From Otatea glauca (lineage: Eukaryota > Streptophyta > Magnoliopsida > Poales > Poaceae): DNA of 64,000 nt. The stretch covers positions 19,120,723-19,184,722 of the forward strand of contig CM070728.1 in assembly GCA_036346275.1 (NCBI GenBank), written 5' to 3'. A model generated the notes under the pieces. That model saw only the letters and a program-made list of their open reading frames with translations, had not been told where the DNA came from and searched no databases. The first letter of the stretch is position 1. Each line of letters begins with the position of its first letter. Below, one piece after another: positions 34,890 through 45,999 of the stretch. A program made the translations under genes and the position numbers.

Positions 34890-37180
34890 TGTGCTGCTGA
34901 ACGTAAAGCCATTACAAAAATACATCCGCATAACAAGTCAAACACGCCATGCTTCCTAATCGCCCGTGGGGTAGGTGAGTGGCGACGGCGGACGGACGCC
35001 CCTCCTAGGCCCTGCCGCGCGCGCAGCGAGAGCGTGCGGCGACGAGGCTAAGTCCTATGGCGCGCACCGAGAGCCGAGAGGGGTCGAGGTAGTCGGCCGA
35101 AGGTACTCCTCCAGTCGAACTCGCCGTCCGGCAGGTCGCCGCCGCCGAAACCACCTCGGGTCTCCGCTGGGCGCGGACGACGAGGGAACCTCGCAGCCCA
35201 TCGCCTCACTTCGCCGCGTGGGAGCGAAGCGAGGAACCGACGGGTAGGGCGAGACGCGAGGAGCCTCCCAGCCCATCGCCCCCACCGCCGCGTGGGAGCG
35301 TAGCGAGGAACCGACGGGTAGGGCGAGGTGCCGGGCGGCGACGTGGTGTGCCGCGCCCGCCGACGCTCGCGCCCGGCAGTGGCCAGCGAGCCAACCGCCA
35401 CCGCATCGAGATCCGACCCCAAGCTGTCTCGGACTCGGCGGTGGTCACCAGATGCCCTCGTAGGCGCCGCCAACATGGACACAGCCTCCACCTCAATCTC
35501 CGCCATGAGCCGAGTCCGCATGTAACGCCGATTGTTATTACGTAAGTTACAAGAAAAGACGTGCCCATGTAGGTTCGACAGACATCGACCGAGGCGTTGT
35601 CCCTCGGGACATCTGTGAAGGGTACGTGTCCGCCATCGATGCTCGCTGCGGCGACGACGGCTGGTGTGTACCCCACCCGAGGCGAATCGCGGGCGAACCA
35701 CTCCATGTACCGATCATACATGTCATGGTCGACAGCCGGTCTCGTGACCCTCTCGCCGAGCGCGGCCCCATCGCACGGCCCATGGTCGCATACGGTGCAT
35801 GAACCGAGCCCACCGCAGCACCCATCCGGCCATCTCGCAATGCAAAAACGAGAAGTACACACCACATTAATTTCGCAAAGATGCGGAGTAGTAAGATCGT
35901 GGCAAGTACTGCGGAGTGCCACGTGCGACAACGTGACGAGGCGGCAAAGGAAAGGATCGAACAGCCGAATCGCCGCAAAGACTCAGCGCGGGAGTACTCG
36001 ACGGCGCAGGTCAAAGACGAGCACCTTACGGGTGAGCCGTAAGGCTCATCTCGCGCAAAGCACGGAGACCCGCGGTGCTCGGGCGTGGGCGCCGACGCGG
36101 TGTATGCCGCCCACCGCACGCCCTCGTCGTGGAGGTGGTCAAACTCCCGAACGAACTCCTGGTAGGACCTCCTCACCTGTCGGTGCGCGAACCTCCGCTG
36201 CGAGGAAATAAGAAATGGTGAAGGTTATTTAAGTGCGTTAATGGGGAAAAAGATACTAGGGAGCATACTCTTCGACCCAGAGGGCCCATGGTGGGCCACC
36301 CACCGGTCGCTCCGAAGGTCCTCGAGGTACGGTGTCGTGTCAACAACAGCCTGCCGACGAAGAAGCGCCCCAAGACCACAATCGAGGAGTAGGACGCAAC
36401 TCGACATCGCCGCGTCATGCTCGCCGAGAGACGGCGTCGCATGCACTCAGACGTCGCCGCAAGCACACCGAGGCCCACGACCACCGTGCATCACCGCTTA
36501 CAAGGGGGAGTTAGACGTGCTCGCCGAGATGAGATTGAACCGAGTGTGTTACCTCATCCACCGGGTGTCGGCGATGTGTTTGGCGTGCTCGATCGGTGAC
36601 GGTCCACCGTATTCCCGTGGGAGGACGGAACATCACCCAACCGAACAACAACAGAGGTATGCCTCCAAGTGGCGGGCCACGCCCGCCTCCTCCGCGTCGA
36701 GTGGAGAAGCCGAGTCGCAGCTGCTCCCAACAAACATTATCGAGAACTTAGCGCTTCTATTTTAATTCTCAAAAAGAGGTACTCACCGTGGAATCGGCAA
36801 CACGCCTTCATCGGTCCGTGGCGCCGCCCCCCTAAGGGGCCGGTAGGGGTCGCCGGGTGCCGCCGCATCACGCGAAACGCGCGACAACTCTGCGTACACG
36901 TGATTTGAGGCGCCGTGCGGCGCACGCATCGCCGACCCGCACATGGGAGGCCTAAGAGGTACGACACGCCCCGCAGCGTCGAGCCATCTCTCCGCACGAA
37001 AGGTGGAACGTGCGCTCGGCCTCCACCGGTCCACGAGCGCGCCAGGGACCGATCGCACCGAACCGCGGGACCTCCTTGCCCGCTAACGGGCATCCACCGC
37101 TCCACCATCCTACAAAGAGGAAGTAAGCCACCGCCGCAACTGCATGTAGTGCATTGCGTCGTTAGAATTGCATTCACGGT
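34890..37180 (-). pseudogene. plant mobile domain (PMD, aminotransferase-like/MAIN-like) gene of MULE A
   Basis: Reads leftward. Fragments near 37,060-36,980 (ALVDRWRP, LLGLPCAGR) are the classic start of the plant mobile domain. VVGLGVLAA, ERxSVGRPVVDTTPY and PTMGHYW-type motifs lie around 36,490-36,280, QEFVREFDHLHDEGVRWAAY at about 36,160-36,100, and HDMYDRYMEWFA at about 35,733-35,690. PMD proteins occur both as host genes (MAIN/MAIL1, needed for genome stability and silencing) and inside transposons. Frame breaks throughout. MULE C keeps only the part left of about 36,618, so this copy alone shows the 5' exons. Confidence 0.65.
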
Positions 37181-37689
37181 AAGTACATGTACGTAAAGAG
37201 TGCAAGCGTTGGCGCCACCGTGGAACCCAGCGTGGGTCGATGCGGCGGCTCGTTGGGCACCCGAGGTCGGAGTGTCCCTAGCTCTCGCTCTCCTCTACGG
37301 AGTACCTAGACCGTGGGTCACATCGACGGCCACGCCCAGCACTCGAGGCAAGGTCGCGCCATCGTGGCTCGTTAGAAAGCAAATACAACAAATTTGTCAA
37401 GAATTACATGTGCACACAAAATGAAATGCGAAATAACGAATTGTACCATACTCATCAAACAATACAACCAAGTGCGAGAGCCAAAAACTCATATTACAAA
37501 CATACGAAAGACAACGACATGTTCGACGAGGCACACAACGCCGAGAATTACATTATCCTCATAGCTACCGATCGTACATCAAGAATTACATGATGCGAAA
37601 AATAACTTACTAGTACATTGAAAATTACATCGATCATTACAACTTACATCACAACTTACCGGTCCATTGAAAAATACAAGATGGGAACA

Positions 37690-40228
37690 ACATGGAAAAT
37701 TACATTATCCGCGGTTGCGACGCTACGGACTCGCCCATATCGTTCGAATCGCCTTGTCCTTCGACGCTCGACCTTCACTTCAACATTCGGATGTCCTGCA
37801 CCCATTGATGGTCCGAGGGGGTCATGAACGATCCGTCCACTCGGCACCGTACACCTCGTGATGCCACGTGTTGAGAACGCCTCGCTTGTAGTAGTACGGG
37901 AGATGAACGGACGCCGTGATTGATGCGTCGGCGGTCGCAGAATGACGCAGCAGCACGGCAAGTCGCAGCAGCGTGGTTTCGGCAGAGCACTCGCACTCAC
38001 CGCCGAGTATGCACGGATGGGAAGTCCTCTCCTGGGCACCCGCGACCTCGGCCACCGCAGGCACGTGGTATCTCCGCTCCACGCCACTCTCCGTGTAACC
38101 CGATGTGTCTGCGGCTTTCTTGTTTTCTTGGACATGTAGGTAGACACAACAGCTTGAGTACGACAATCGATTGTCCGACATACATGCCGTGGAGGTCTTG
38201 TATCGCTCAATGAAATATCTCTGTGTCCCTAATAAGACACACTCAACTATACCCACCAAAGGAAGGCATCCGTGCCTTTCATTACCCAGCTTGTAAATCT
38301 CCGCCAGTTCGTTGTCATGATCCCATAACGCGAGCGCCCTCGTCATGCGTAAGGACCATTTCTCCAAAGGCTCATTTCGATCCAATCGGTGAAACTCTTT
38401 ATGCCGGTACCGGCCTCGCCGAGGTTTGGGGGTCTGCTTCAGCGCAGCACACAAGGTCAGGTCCTCTCCTGCTCATGGTACACCATCGGGTTCCTTGATG
38501 AACTAGCGGTACTCTGGGATCCATTGATTGCTTCTTCGTTAGTTCGCCCAACGCCTTCCAAAGCGCCGAACTTCCTCCGTTGGTTCTGCTTGCACAGCGC
38601 TGAACATGTTCATAAGCTCCTTGTTCCCGAATCGACGGAAAAATTGGCACCCATGTGCCTCATGCACCACCGCTCCTCGTGTCCGCCACTTTGTCGCTCC
38701 CACGACGGCGACCCTTGTTGCATATCCACGATCGCTTTTAACACTCGCATGTCGGCCATGGATGACACAAACATCGAACCCGCCGAGAACAACCGCTAGC
38801 TTCACTCTTTCAAGGAACCAGCACCAACTCTCCGTGTTTTCTCCACGAATGCCAACGCAACCGTAGAACATGGTTGTTGGCATCCACCGCGATCGCAGCT
38901 TAGAATCGCCCTTGTACTTCCTCGCGAGGAACGTGCCGCCCATGCAAAGGACCGGCAACAGCGTTTAACGCATTTATGCATGCGCCAGGCGAAGAATGCA
39001 CGCCGCAATACCCACTTCACGGCACACACCACCCGCAGAAACTCCGCAAGGTCGATGGATGTACCGGGTTCCTATGTGCGATTGCCCGAGCAAGTGGGAA
39101 TATTCTCGCACGAAGCCTCGTGCGCCCCGAACCGTATTTCAGAGCTGTCCTTTTGCTCTCCATGCCTTTGCGTAGCTAATCTTGTATCAAACCTCTCTCC
39201 ACGGCCGTGATAATAGATCGAGGTCGCAGATGGGGATTGTCCACGATCCGACCATAAACACATTTGCCACCCAAGTGGACGACAGATTGCGGTGTCCTCG
39301 CTCCGCTTCTTCCACCGCAGCTTATGCTCAATCACTATGGAGCATTTCCAGAGTCCGCCCACTTCCCCGTATGCATGCACCGCCATGGGCACGAATCAAC
39401 TCGCACTTCACGTCGTAGTCCTTCTTGCTTGGACTTCACAACCCCGAATTGCCACCGAGAGACATTGCCCAAGATTTCACCACATCCATCACAGCCTCCT
39501 TGTCTTTATATATGGCCCCTCGTCACCTCGCTCACGATACTCCCATGCATCAATGTTCCTTCATTCATTGTTAGGTCTTCGAATTGTAATTGGTCCACGC
39601 ACCAGGATAGGCACCTCGTGGGCGTTGTCCTCCTCGTCGAGTGCTCACCATCGTGACTTCTCATCCGCACGGTCCTCCTCTTCCATCAGTCAACAATGTC
39701 CTCCACCTCCTCCCCTCGTCGGCCACCCCTCGCGCCTCCACCTTCTCTCCTCTCGCCCCTGGTCCTTTCGCCACCGCCAGCCTCGTGCTCCTCGCCTCGG
39801 GCTCTCACCGCCTTCCTCTTCGCATCCTTCTACATTTGATGTCCCTCCCCGTAATGTCCACCCCGACATCACGAACTTGCGACACCGATGGAGCTACCGG
39901 GTATCATCAGACCAACAACATGAGCGCCAACCCCGCCTACGGCAAAACCAACATAACTCCTCCATGTTGACGCCGAGTTAATAGGAATCAACTCTCCGTA
40001 AAACGGTCTTGCGCTCGGCTCACTAATCGCTCGACTCATGAACCAACAGTCTGGGCATCCAAACCAACATCCGAGACATCCACTCCAACAAACCCTCAGA
40101 TGTCCTATCGCTCGGTCTACATATGCCCTGTCGACTCTTGAAAATGATGATAGATCCACCCCATCCGCCCGTGCTATCTCCCATCTCCATAAAATATTTG
40201 GAAATACAATTTCTCCGACATGCCGCAA
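37690..40228 (-). pseudogene. Mutator transposase (MURA) of MULE A
   Basis: Reads leftward from about 40,228 (RHVGEIVFPNIL in one frame, the shifted MSKKMYFQIF start in another). The N-terminal region is acidic, then comes the MULE transposase core: CMGGTFLARKYKG near 38,945 (the first catalytic Asp of CMDGTF is altered in this frame), W-C-W-F-L-E-R-V-K at 38,825-38,800, GANFSVDSGTRSL/RRFGNKELMNMF near 38,640, and TRALALWDHDNELAEIY near 38,345-38,290 (third catalytic Glu region). A frame-shifted SWIM-like zinc finger follows near 38,000. Many indels relative to MULE B. Not expected to be functional. Confidence 0.75.
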
Positions 40229-40679
40229 CGTCCGACTAAAAATATTACTCTAAAATACAATCTACAAAACGACATTAATCGTACTACAAAATTATTTACA
40301 TTGCCTAATACATTATTTACGTAATAAAATTAGTAATACACAACCCTAATAAATTAAATTTGTAAATATTGCCTATAGTTTCTACTGAGCTAAATTTCTA
40401 CATACAAAATACTACATTAAATTTGCATATACTGAAATACTACATTAAGTTTCTAAATACTAGATACTACATTAAGTATCTGCTACATTAAATTTCACGA
40501 GAGCTATACAATTCTAAAATTTCTAAACACTACGCAATCCTAAAATTTCTAAATACTACAACAAAGTCCTAAATATTAAATGATACTTTAATTACGCAAC
40601 CTATAAAACAATTCCTACAATTATCTCTAAAAAAATTCTTACAGATAACTATACAAAAAATCAGAAATTTACCTTTTTC

Positions 40680-40800
40680 CTTTTTTTTCTTCTTTCTTTC
40701 TTTCTTTCTTTCTTTTTCTTTCTTCCTTTCTTCTCTTCTTTCTCTTCTCGCTCGCTGGCTTCGCGGTCGCGCGCGAATGCCGAAGGGAGGCGTGATTAAA
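40680..40800 (-). promoter_or_regulatory. leader polypyrimidine tract and TATA-like box for MURA, MULE A
   Basis: TTCTTTCTTTCTTTC-type tract at about 40,690-40,745 and, on the minus strand, GGGTATTTAATC at about 40,792-40,803. A GGGCGACGCCC/GGGGCGATAG array lies just upstream (to the right). The same order (TIR palindrome, GCGATCGCC copies, TATA, purine-rich leader in the transcribed strand, MURA start) is found in B and C. Confidence 0.5.
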
Positions 40801-40905
40801 TACCCCGTCGCCTCAGATGGGCGACGCCCATACAAGGGGCGATAGGGGGGCCCACCACAAACGTCGTTATTTAGAGCCGTTGGGCGTTGGCTGGCGCAGG
40901 GCAAA

Positions 40906-40943
40906 TCGCCCGTGTATGGGGCGATCGCCCCATACACGAGCGA
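40906..40943. repeat. 38-bp near-perfect palindrome in the right TIR of MULE A
   Basis: Centred on GGGGCGATCGCCCC with arms reading TCGCCCGTGTAT; one mismatch near the right end. The same palindrome is perfect in both TIRs of MULE C. Confidence 0.85.
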
Positions 40944-41264
40944 CGGGGGGCATTTTCGTAAAAAAATTTTCGGACGCATAGTTTTGAAAAAAAGAATAAA
41001 AAAAATATTAAAGAAAAAAAATTCAAATTATTGTGGAAATATGGGCGTGCTGGATGGTCTGGAGATGGGCTTCTGCCTCGTGGCCCAAATACGTAAGATT
41101 GGGCTTAACCAATAGCCAGATGATGCCATGCTGAGAGCTAGGCTTTTGGAATGCCCTGGGCTCCTTGATCTCATGGGCCTCATGGTGACCGGGCCACTAG
41201 GGTGTCAAATCGGTTTTTGCGAACATTTCTTTTGAAGTGGCCCTTCTGTACATTTCCTAACAGT

Positions 41265-41685
41265 TAGGGATAGCAACGGGCTCCGTTCCTTAAGCGTGTG
41301 TTTGGTTGCTCGTAGTATTTGGTTGTTTGAATGAAACTATCCTGTTCTCAATTGTAGGATGCAGATTTAAGAAATATTCTCTATAAATGTTGAACTATTC
41401 CATTTACCCAAAACAATATAAGCAAATGATACAGGATCATTTCATCCTATTCAACCTCAACCTACCAACCAAATATACCCTAACAACCAGCGGTGAAATG
41501 GATGAGTATAAGGAGATTTTTGTCCCCTGATAAACACTTATACACTTAGATTTGGTAAAGTTGTGGAATATCTCGATATCATTCGAATTTAGGTTCTTAA
41601 ATTGGTCCATTCCCCGTCATTTCCCGGTGGGGATGGAGACGAGATGAACGTCGCCCCGATAGCGAGTGCTCTATTCTCATCCCTA
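41265..41685. mobile_element. hAT-type non-autonomous element with TAGGGAT ends
   Basis: Left end TAGGGATAGCAACGGG, right end CTCATCCCTA. Flanks are CTAACAGT (41,257-41,264) and GTAACAGT (41,686-41,693), an 8-bp duplication with one difference, as expected for hAT. It carries a nested Tourist-like MITE. 41,025-41,264 between it and MULE A is intergenic with several TGGGCC motifs and no ORF of note. Confidence 0.7.
41294..41480. mobile_element. Tourist-like (PIF/Harbinger) MITE nested in the hAT element
   Basis: 187 bp. Ends are GCGTGTGTTTGGTTG and the complement of GGGTATATTTGGTTGG, flanked by TAA on both sides (41,291-41,293; 41,481-41,483). The 3-bp TAA/TTA duplication and GTTTGGTTG-type end are typical of grass Tourist elements. 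Being inside the hAT element, it inserted later. Confidence 0.7.
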
Positions 41686-42098
41686 GTAACAGTGGTCACT
41701 GGTCATTCCGTGTCTTTTTTGGCCAAAAAGAAAAAAACAGTGCTCAGTCCGTCAGTGGAATACGAAAGAGAAACTAATCGAACGACAGTCTACTCTGGAG
41801 TCTGTACCAAGCATGGTTCATACTCGAAGACAATCTCGTTTGAAATAACAGGAACAACAACAACAATACAATCGTGCTAGACAACTCTGCGATTGTGTCT
41901 GCGATTTTACAGGACCGACAAATCAAATGAGCAGCAACAAAATTTTGGCACAACACAGCGCCCAGCAAAAACAGCCGGCTGCTCCTGTACAGAAAAAAAT
42001 CAACCGAAAGCTACCTTCAGAACACCAGATCTCTCATCGTTCCAATTCCAACAACCCGTCGATTTCCTTCCGGACACGTACTGCTGCTCGGTGCCCAG

Positions 42099-44926
42099 CT
42101 ACCACAGCAGGTTGGCAACGAGGCAGAGAGCGAATAATCCAAGAACATCGATGAAGTGCCGATCCGTCGGGGGAGCTCCAGAACTGGTGGCCGGACTACT
42201 AGTTGGGGCCATAGCAGCCATCGTCGGATTAATGCCTCCTTCGGATGGCATTGGCGTCGGTGAAGGGCCGAGGTAAGTCTCGAAGAAGGACGACGTCGGC
42301 GGTGGAATCAGCGGAGGGAACTGATGCGGGCCTGCATGCACGAAGGGCACAATGTTCCAAGAAAAGATCCTTAGCTGCCTATAAAGCCTTACTTCCATGT
42401 GAAAACTGAGAACGATGGCAAGAATAATAACCTGGACACTGAGGCTTAATCGCCGTGGTTAACCTGAAAGATGCAAAGATCGACGGTGAGACAGAACTGT
42501 TTCTGAAGTGGAGAAGGTGATGGATTTGTTTGGGTGAAATAATGCTTAATTAATTACGTCGTGAGAATTGTCCCGTTCACGTATCCACCGTAGCTGCAGG
42601 ACGTAACGCTGCAGCCCGCGCTGGTCATCAGAAGGGTGAAGTTCCCGAGCATCATGCTGCTGTTGCTGCACTGCATGCTGGAGCACGTCGAGTCCGCCAG
42701 TGGCGCCGGCACGCAGAACAGGCTGCATCGCCAACGAGCAACAGCGTCAGAAAGCCGAAACAGGGGGAGTAATTCAGACAGATTGTAGAGTAGTAAAATC
42801 TGGAGCAGATTGAAGACGAGTCGGTGCCTACTCCAAGTTGCCCGGACCACAGCTGCACTGGACACACCGATTGGCAGTTACTGCGTAGGTCCCGTTTGCC
42901 ACGGTTAGCCCGTAGTCCGACGTGAACGCCGGGAATGATGAGGTGCATGCTGGACAAGTGGACAGGGAATAGAAATGGAAGTATGTCAGTAACAAGCATC
43001 GAATAATGGAGCAGCACATGACAAGGTAAATAGCAATGGCAAGATTACTGATGAGGAGGAAAGGAGCGATCATGTATACAGAACAATAATGGATGCTATC
43101 CTCAATTCCTCAACCCTCATCCTGTTAGTCCGTGATCTGACAGAACATATGGGGATGATGATGATTGGAGTTTCTCCTCGCTTTCTTCGCAAAAGACAAA
43201 TGAGCAATGAGGTAGTCCACTATACTTTAGTGCATACTGCAAACCCGAGAATTTACCAGTCGCCACTGTCAAAACATGAAGGGCAAAACGACAGGAACAA
43301 CGGGCAGTTCAGAGGCTCAGAGCAATGATACCTAAATGCACTTCTTTATTTTTATTTTTTTGCCAAATTTCATATATGTAGTTGTTTGATTGCTGCTGGA
43401 ATATCTGAGGAATTCGAAGGGCTCATCTGTCTGTCCCCGAGTGGCAGGGTTAGATACTCTGTTTACACTTGACAGTCGACACAGACACGGAGCACACTTA
43501 GCAGAGAACCTTTTCACTATACTAAACAGAGGACCAACTCACACTTTCTGCAAAACAGTACAGATTTACGGCTACGCATGCACATTGTTAATTGTCAAAA
43601 TGTGTCATCCTGCACGCTTCTCCCTTTTGCTGCCAGTTCCTTTTCGTTTGTCGCACCTTGATCAGGAACAAAGAAGCCGTGGAAAGGATATAACAAGCTC
43701 GGATCTTTTTAAAAGTTGGGAGCACCCGTGCAAATATACAAACAGAGCCGCCAACCCGGCATTATTAGCACACAGCGTTGTATTCGTACACGGTGTAGCA
43801 CGATAAAAACAACTTTTAATTTGAAGTGTAAAGTCTTGTCATGCATGAACACTGATGACGAAGTGAATCTTATGGTTGTGTAATTCAGGGAAGTCTACCT
43901 ATGCAAGCCAGTCAGTGTTCTTAACAGTTAAGTTAGGGCATCTTTGTAATTCAGGAGAGTACTAATGAGCTAGTACTAGTACTCAAGAGTTAGAAAATGC
44001 TAGCGTTCTCAAACAAAGGTCGGTGTCAATTCACTAAATCATAAACGGAGACTACGCGGCTCAGGGAGACACTTAAATCGCATCACTGTCAAGTACGTGA
44101 GTAAATCATCAACAACCAAATTTGTCGGCAACCATGGGATCTAACCAACCAACCACGCAGCTACGTGCACGGTACATCTCAGCATTAGTGCAAAGCAACA
44201 ACACTAAAAACCGGATCCGAAGAGTTAATTAAGCAACGGCTCACCGGGCAGAGGGACGACGACAATGTCTCCGGCGGCGAGGTCGGCCGTGGCCATGTCG
44301 TTGACGCTCATCAAGTCCGTGGCCGTGGTCCGGTACCTCTGCGCGATGGCGGCCACGGTGTCCCCCTTCCCCACCACGTACGTCAGGTACACGGCGGGCA
44401 CCCCGTTGTCGACGCCGCCGAAGCAGGCGCAGTGCAGCGGCACGAAAAGCGTGGTCCCGGCGTCGACGGCGTCGGCGGCCTTGGCGTCGAGGATGCCATT
44501 GGAGTCCCGGATCCAGTCCGGGGTGGTGAGCCCGCCGTAGACTACAGAGGCGATGGAGGCGAGCGTGTCCCCCGGGCGGGAGACGTAGCGGACGGAGGTG
44601 GCCTTGCGCATGCCGTCGGAGCAGGCGCAGGGCACGGGCACACGCAGCGAGAGGCCCGTGGGGAGGATGCGGTCGGCGGGGTCGGGGACTGCGAAGTCGA
44701 TGGAGTTGGCTGCGAGGATGGCGAGCGGGTCGGCGGTGAAGAGAGCGGCCAGCTCGGCGAGCTTGAGGTCGGAGTAGAGGGTGTAGGAGAGGAGCGCGGG
44801 GCAGGCGGTGGAGGAGGAGCAGGGCTCGAGAGTGGACTTGGGCGCGGCGCGGGGCAGCTGCGTGGAGGCGACAGCGGCGAGGAAGAGGAGGAGGAGGTGG
44901 TGGAGTGGGGAGGACGGGAGTGGCAT
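42099..44926 (-). CDS. LysM-domain GPI-anchored protein, LYP4/LYP6-like (LYM type)
   Basis: Five exons on the minus strand: 44,926-44,245, 42,949-42,832, 42,722-42,558, 42,463-42,432 and 42,331-42,099. Together they total 1,230 bases, 409 residues plus stop, with GT-AG borders and no frame break. Features are a signal peptide (MPLPSSPLHHLLLLFLAAVA), CxC motifs at 100-102 and 166-168, LysM domains at about 113-163 and 182-226 (a weaker first LysM at about 48-95), then a Cys-rich region in exons 2-3 with several N-glycosylation sites (NGT, NSS, NFT). The tail is Pro/Ser-rich and ends in a hydrophobic GPI-type signal (LGLFALCLVANLLW). Proteins of this family sit on the outer plasma membrane, bind peptidoglycan or chitin and act with the CERK1 kinase in immunity. 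The best match by memory is rice LYP6/LYP4; I cannot separate the two. Upstream 44,927-45,120 shows no clear TATA box. Confidence 0.92.
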
Positions 44927-45559
44927 GACGGTGGTCGGGAGCGGGGAAGGGGGTGGAGACTGTTGACTTGGGGAGTTCCGAAGGGTGGCGAGTGCTGAGT
45001 GGAGAGTGCGGAAAGGCCTTCGCCCTGGAAAACGTGCGGGGCTTTGGATCTTGTGTGCGGTGTTTGTTGCAGGATCCTCTGTGCGGGTCTTATGCAGCAG
45101 GATTCATTTAAGAAATGAGAGTGAGTGAGCTCACATCACATGGGAATGCCGAATAAGGATTCCACGCGAAGTAGTTGAATTTCTGCAGAAATTCAGAAAA
45201 CGGTTTTGTAAATTTAAGGTTGTTATCATCAATTCTTTGAATCTTCTTTATTCCCTTCCTATCGCTCACTCTATTTTCTGCTCATATGCTCTCTTATCGT
45301 GACATCTAGTGGCATCTCATTCATCCCTATTTTCTCCCCTCACCCCTTAAATCCAAAAAAGTTCTTGCTTTTCATTTTTTTTCTTGAGTTTTCTTAATAC
45401 GAAGTATTTTTTATCATTTTGAATTTTTTTAATTGAACGTTCGGTGATTTTCAAGCTCCTGTGAAATAGTCTCTTGAGGCTAGAAAAAATATGAAAAAAA
45501 ATCATACAATCATTTATCTACATTTTCTATCTGTTTAAATACAAAATACTAAGTATTTG

Positions 45560-45940
45560 CACATACAATGCCCAAGTTAGGGTTTAGGCCGAAATACAAT
45601 TTAAGACCGAAATATATCATGTAAAGTCAAAATCTAAGTTAGGGTTTAAAACGAAATACATCATCGAAATCCAAGTTAAGGTTTAGACCGAAATATATCA
45701 TGTAAGACCGAAATACATCTTGTAAGACAAAATACATCATTTAAGGTTGAAATCCAAGTTAGGGTTTAGACCGAAATATATCATGTAAAGTCGAAATACA
45801 ATTTAAAGCCGAAACACATCATGTAAGGCCAAAATACAAGTTAGGGTTTAAGCCGAAATACAATTTAGGGTCGAAATCCAAGTTAGGGTTTAGACCGAAA
45901 TACATCATTTAAGGTCGAAATACAAATTAAGGTTACATAA
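45560..45940. repeat. minisatellite with telomere-like TTAGGGTTTAG motifs
   Basis: Degenerate units of about 40-85 bp alternating AAGTTAGGGTTTAGACCG, AAATACATCATGTAAGG and CGAAATCC. The telomere-like motif begins at about 45,574, 45,632, 45,672 (one change), 45,757, 45,838 and 45,879. It lies in a 2.9-kb stretch (44,927-47,872) without supported genes. Confidence 0.8.
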
Positions 45941-45999
45941 TTTTTATATGTATTATTTTTGCAAACTTTTCATGAGTATTCCTCATAAAAGGTATTACA

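Larger units (their letters stand above)
34820..41024 (-). mobile_element. MULE A, right part (left end lost in gap)
   Basis: Mutator-like element with genes on the minus strand: PMD gene then MURA transposase. The right terminal inverted repeat ends AAAAAATTC at 41,024 and matches both ends of MULE C. From 34,820 the sequence matches MULE C from about 56,757. The left about 1.75 kb, equivalent to C 54,998-56,756, is missing because retrotransposon copy 2 and the gap lie there. The candidate target duplication on the right is AAATTATTG (41,025-41,033); its partner is not visible. Confidence 0.8.

Noticed and set aside
39292..39981. 229-codon open frame on the plus strand in MULE A
   Set aside because: Antisense to MURA. 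The His/Ser/Pro-rich content reflects the reverse complement of the acidic region.
44432..44998. 188-codon open frame on the plus strand
   Set aside because: It is the complement of the GC-rich first exon of the LysM gene. Its Gly/Glu/Val-rich content is a codon-bias shadow with no domain.
45000..45120. TATA or other core promoter for the LysM gene
   Set aside because: No TATA-like word at a sensible distance on the minus strand. The gene may be TATA-less, so no site is annotated.
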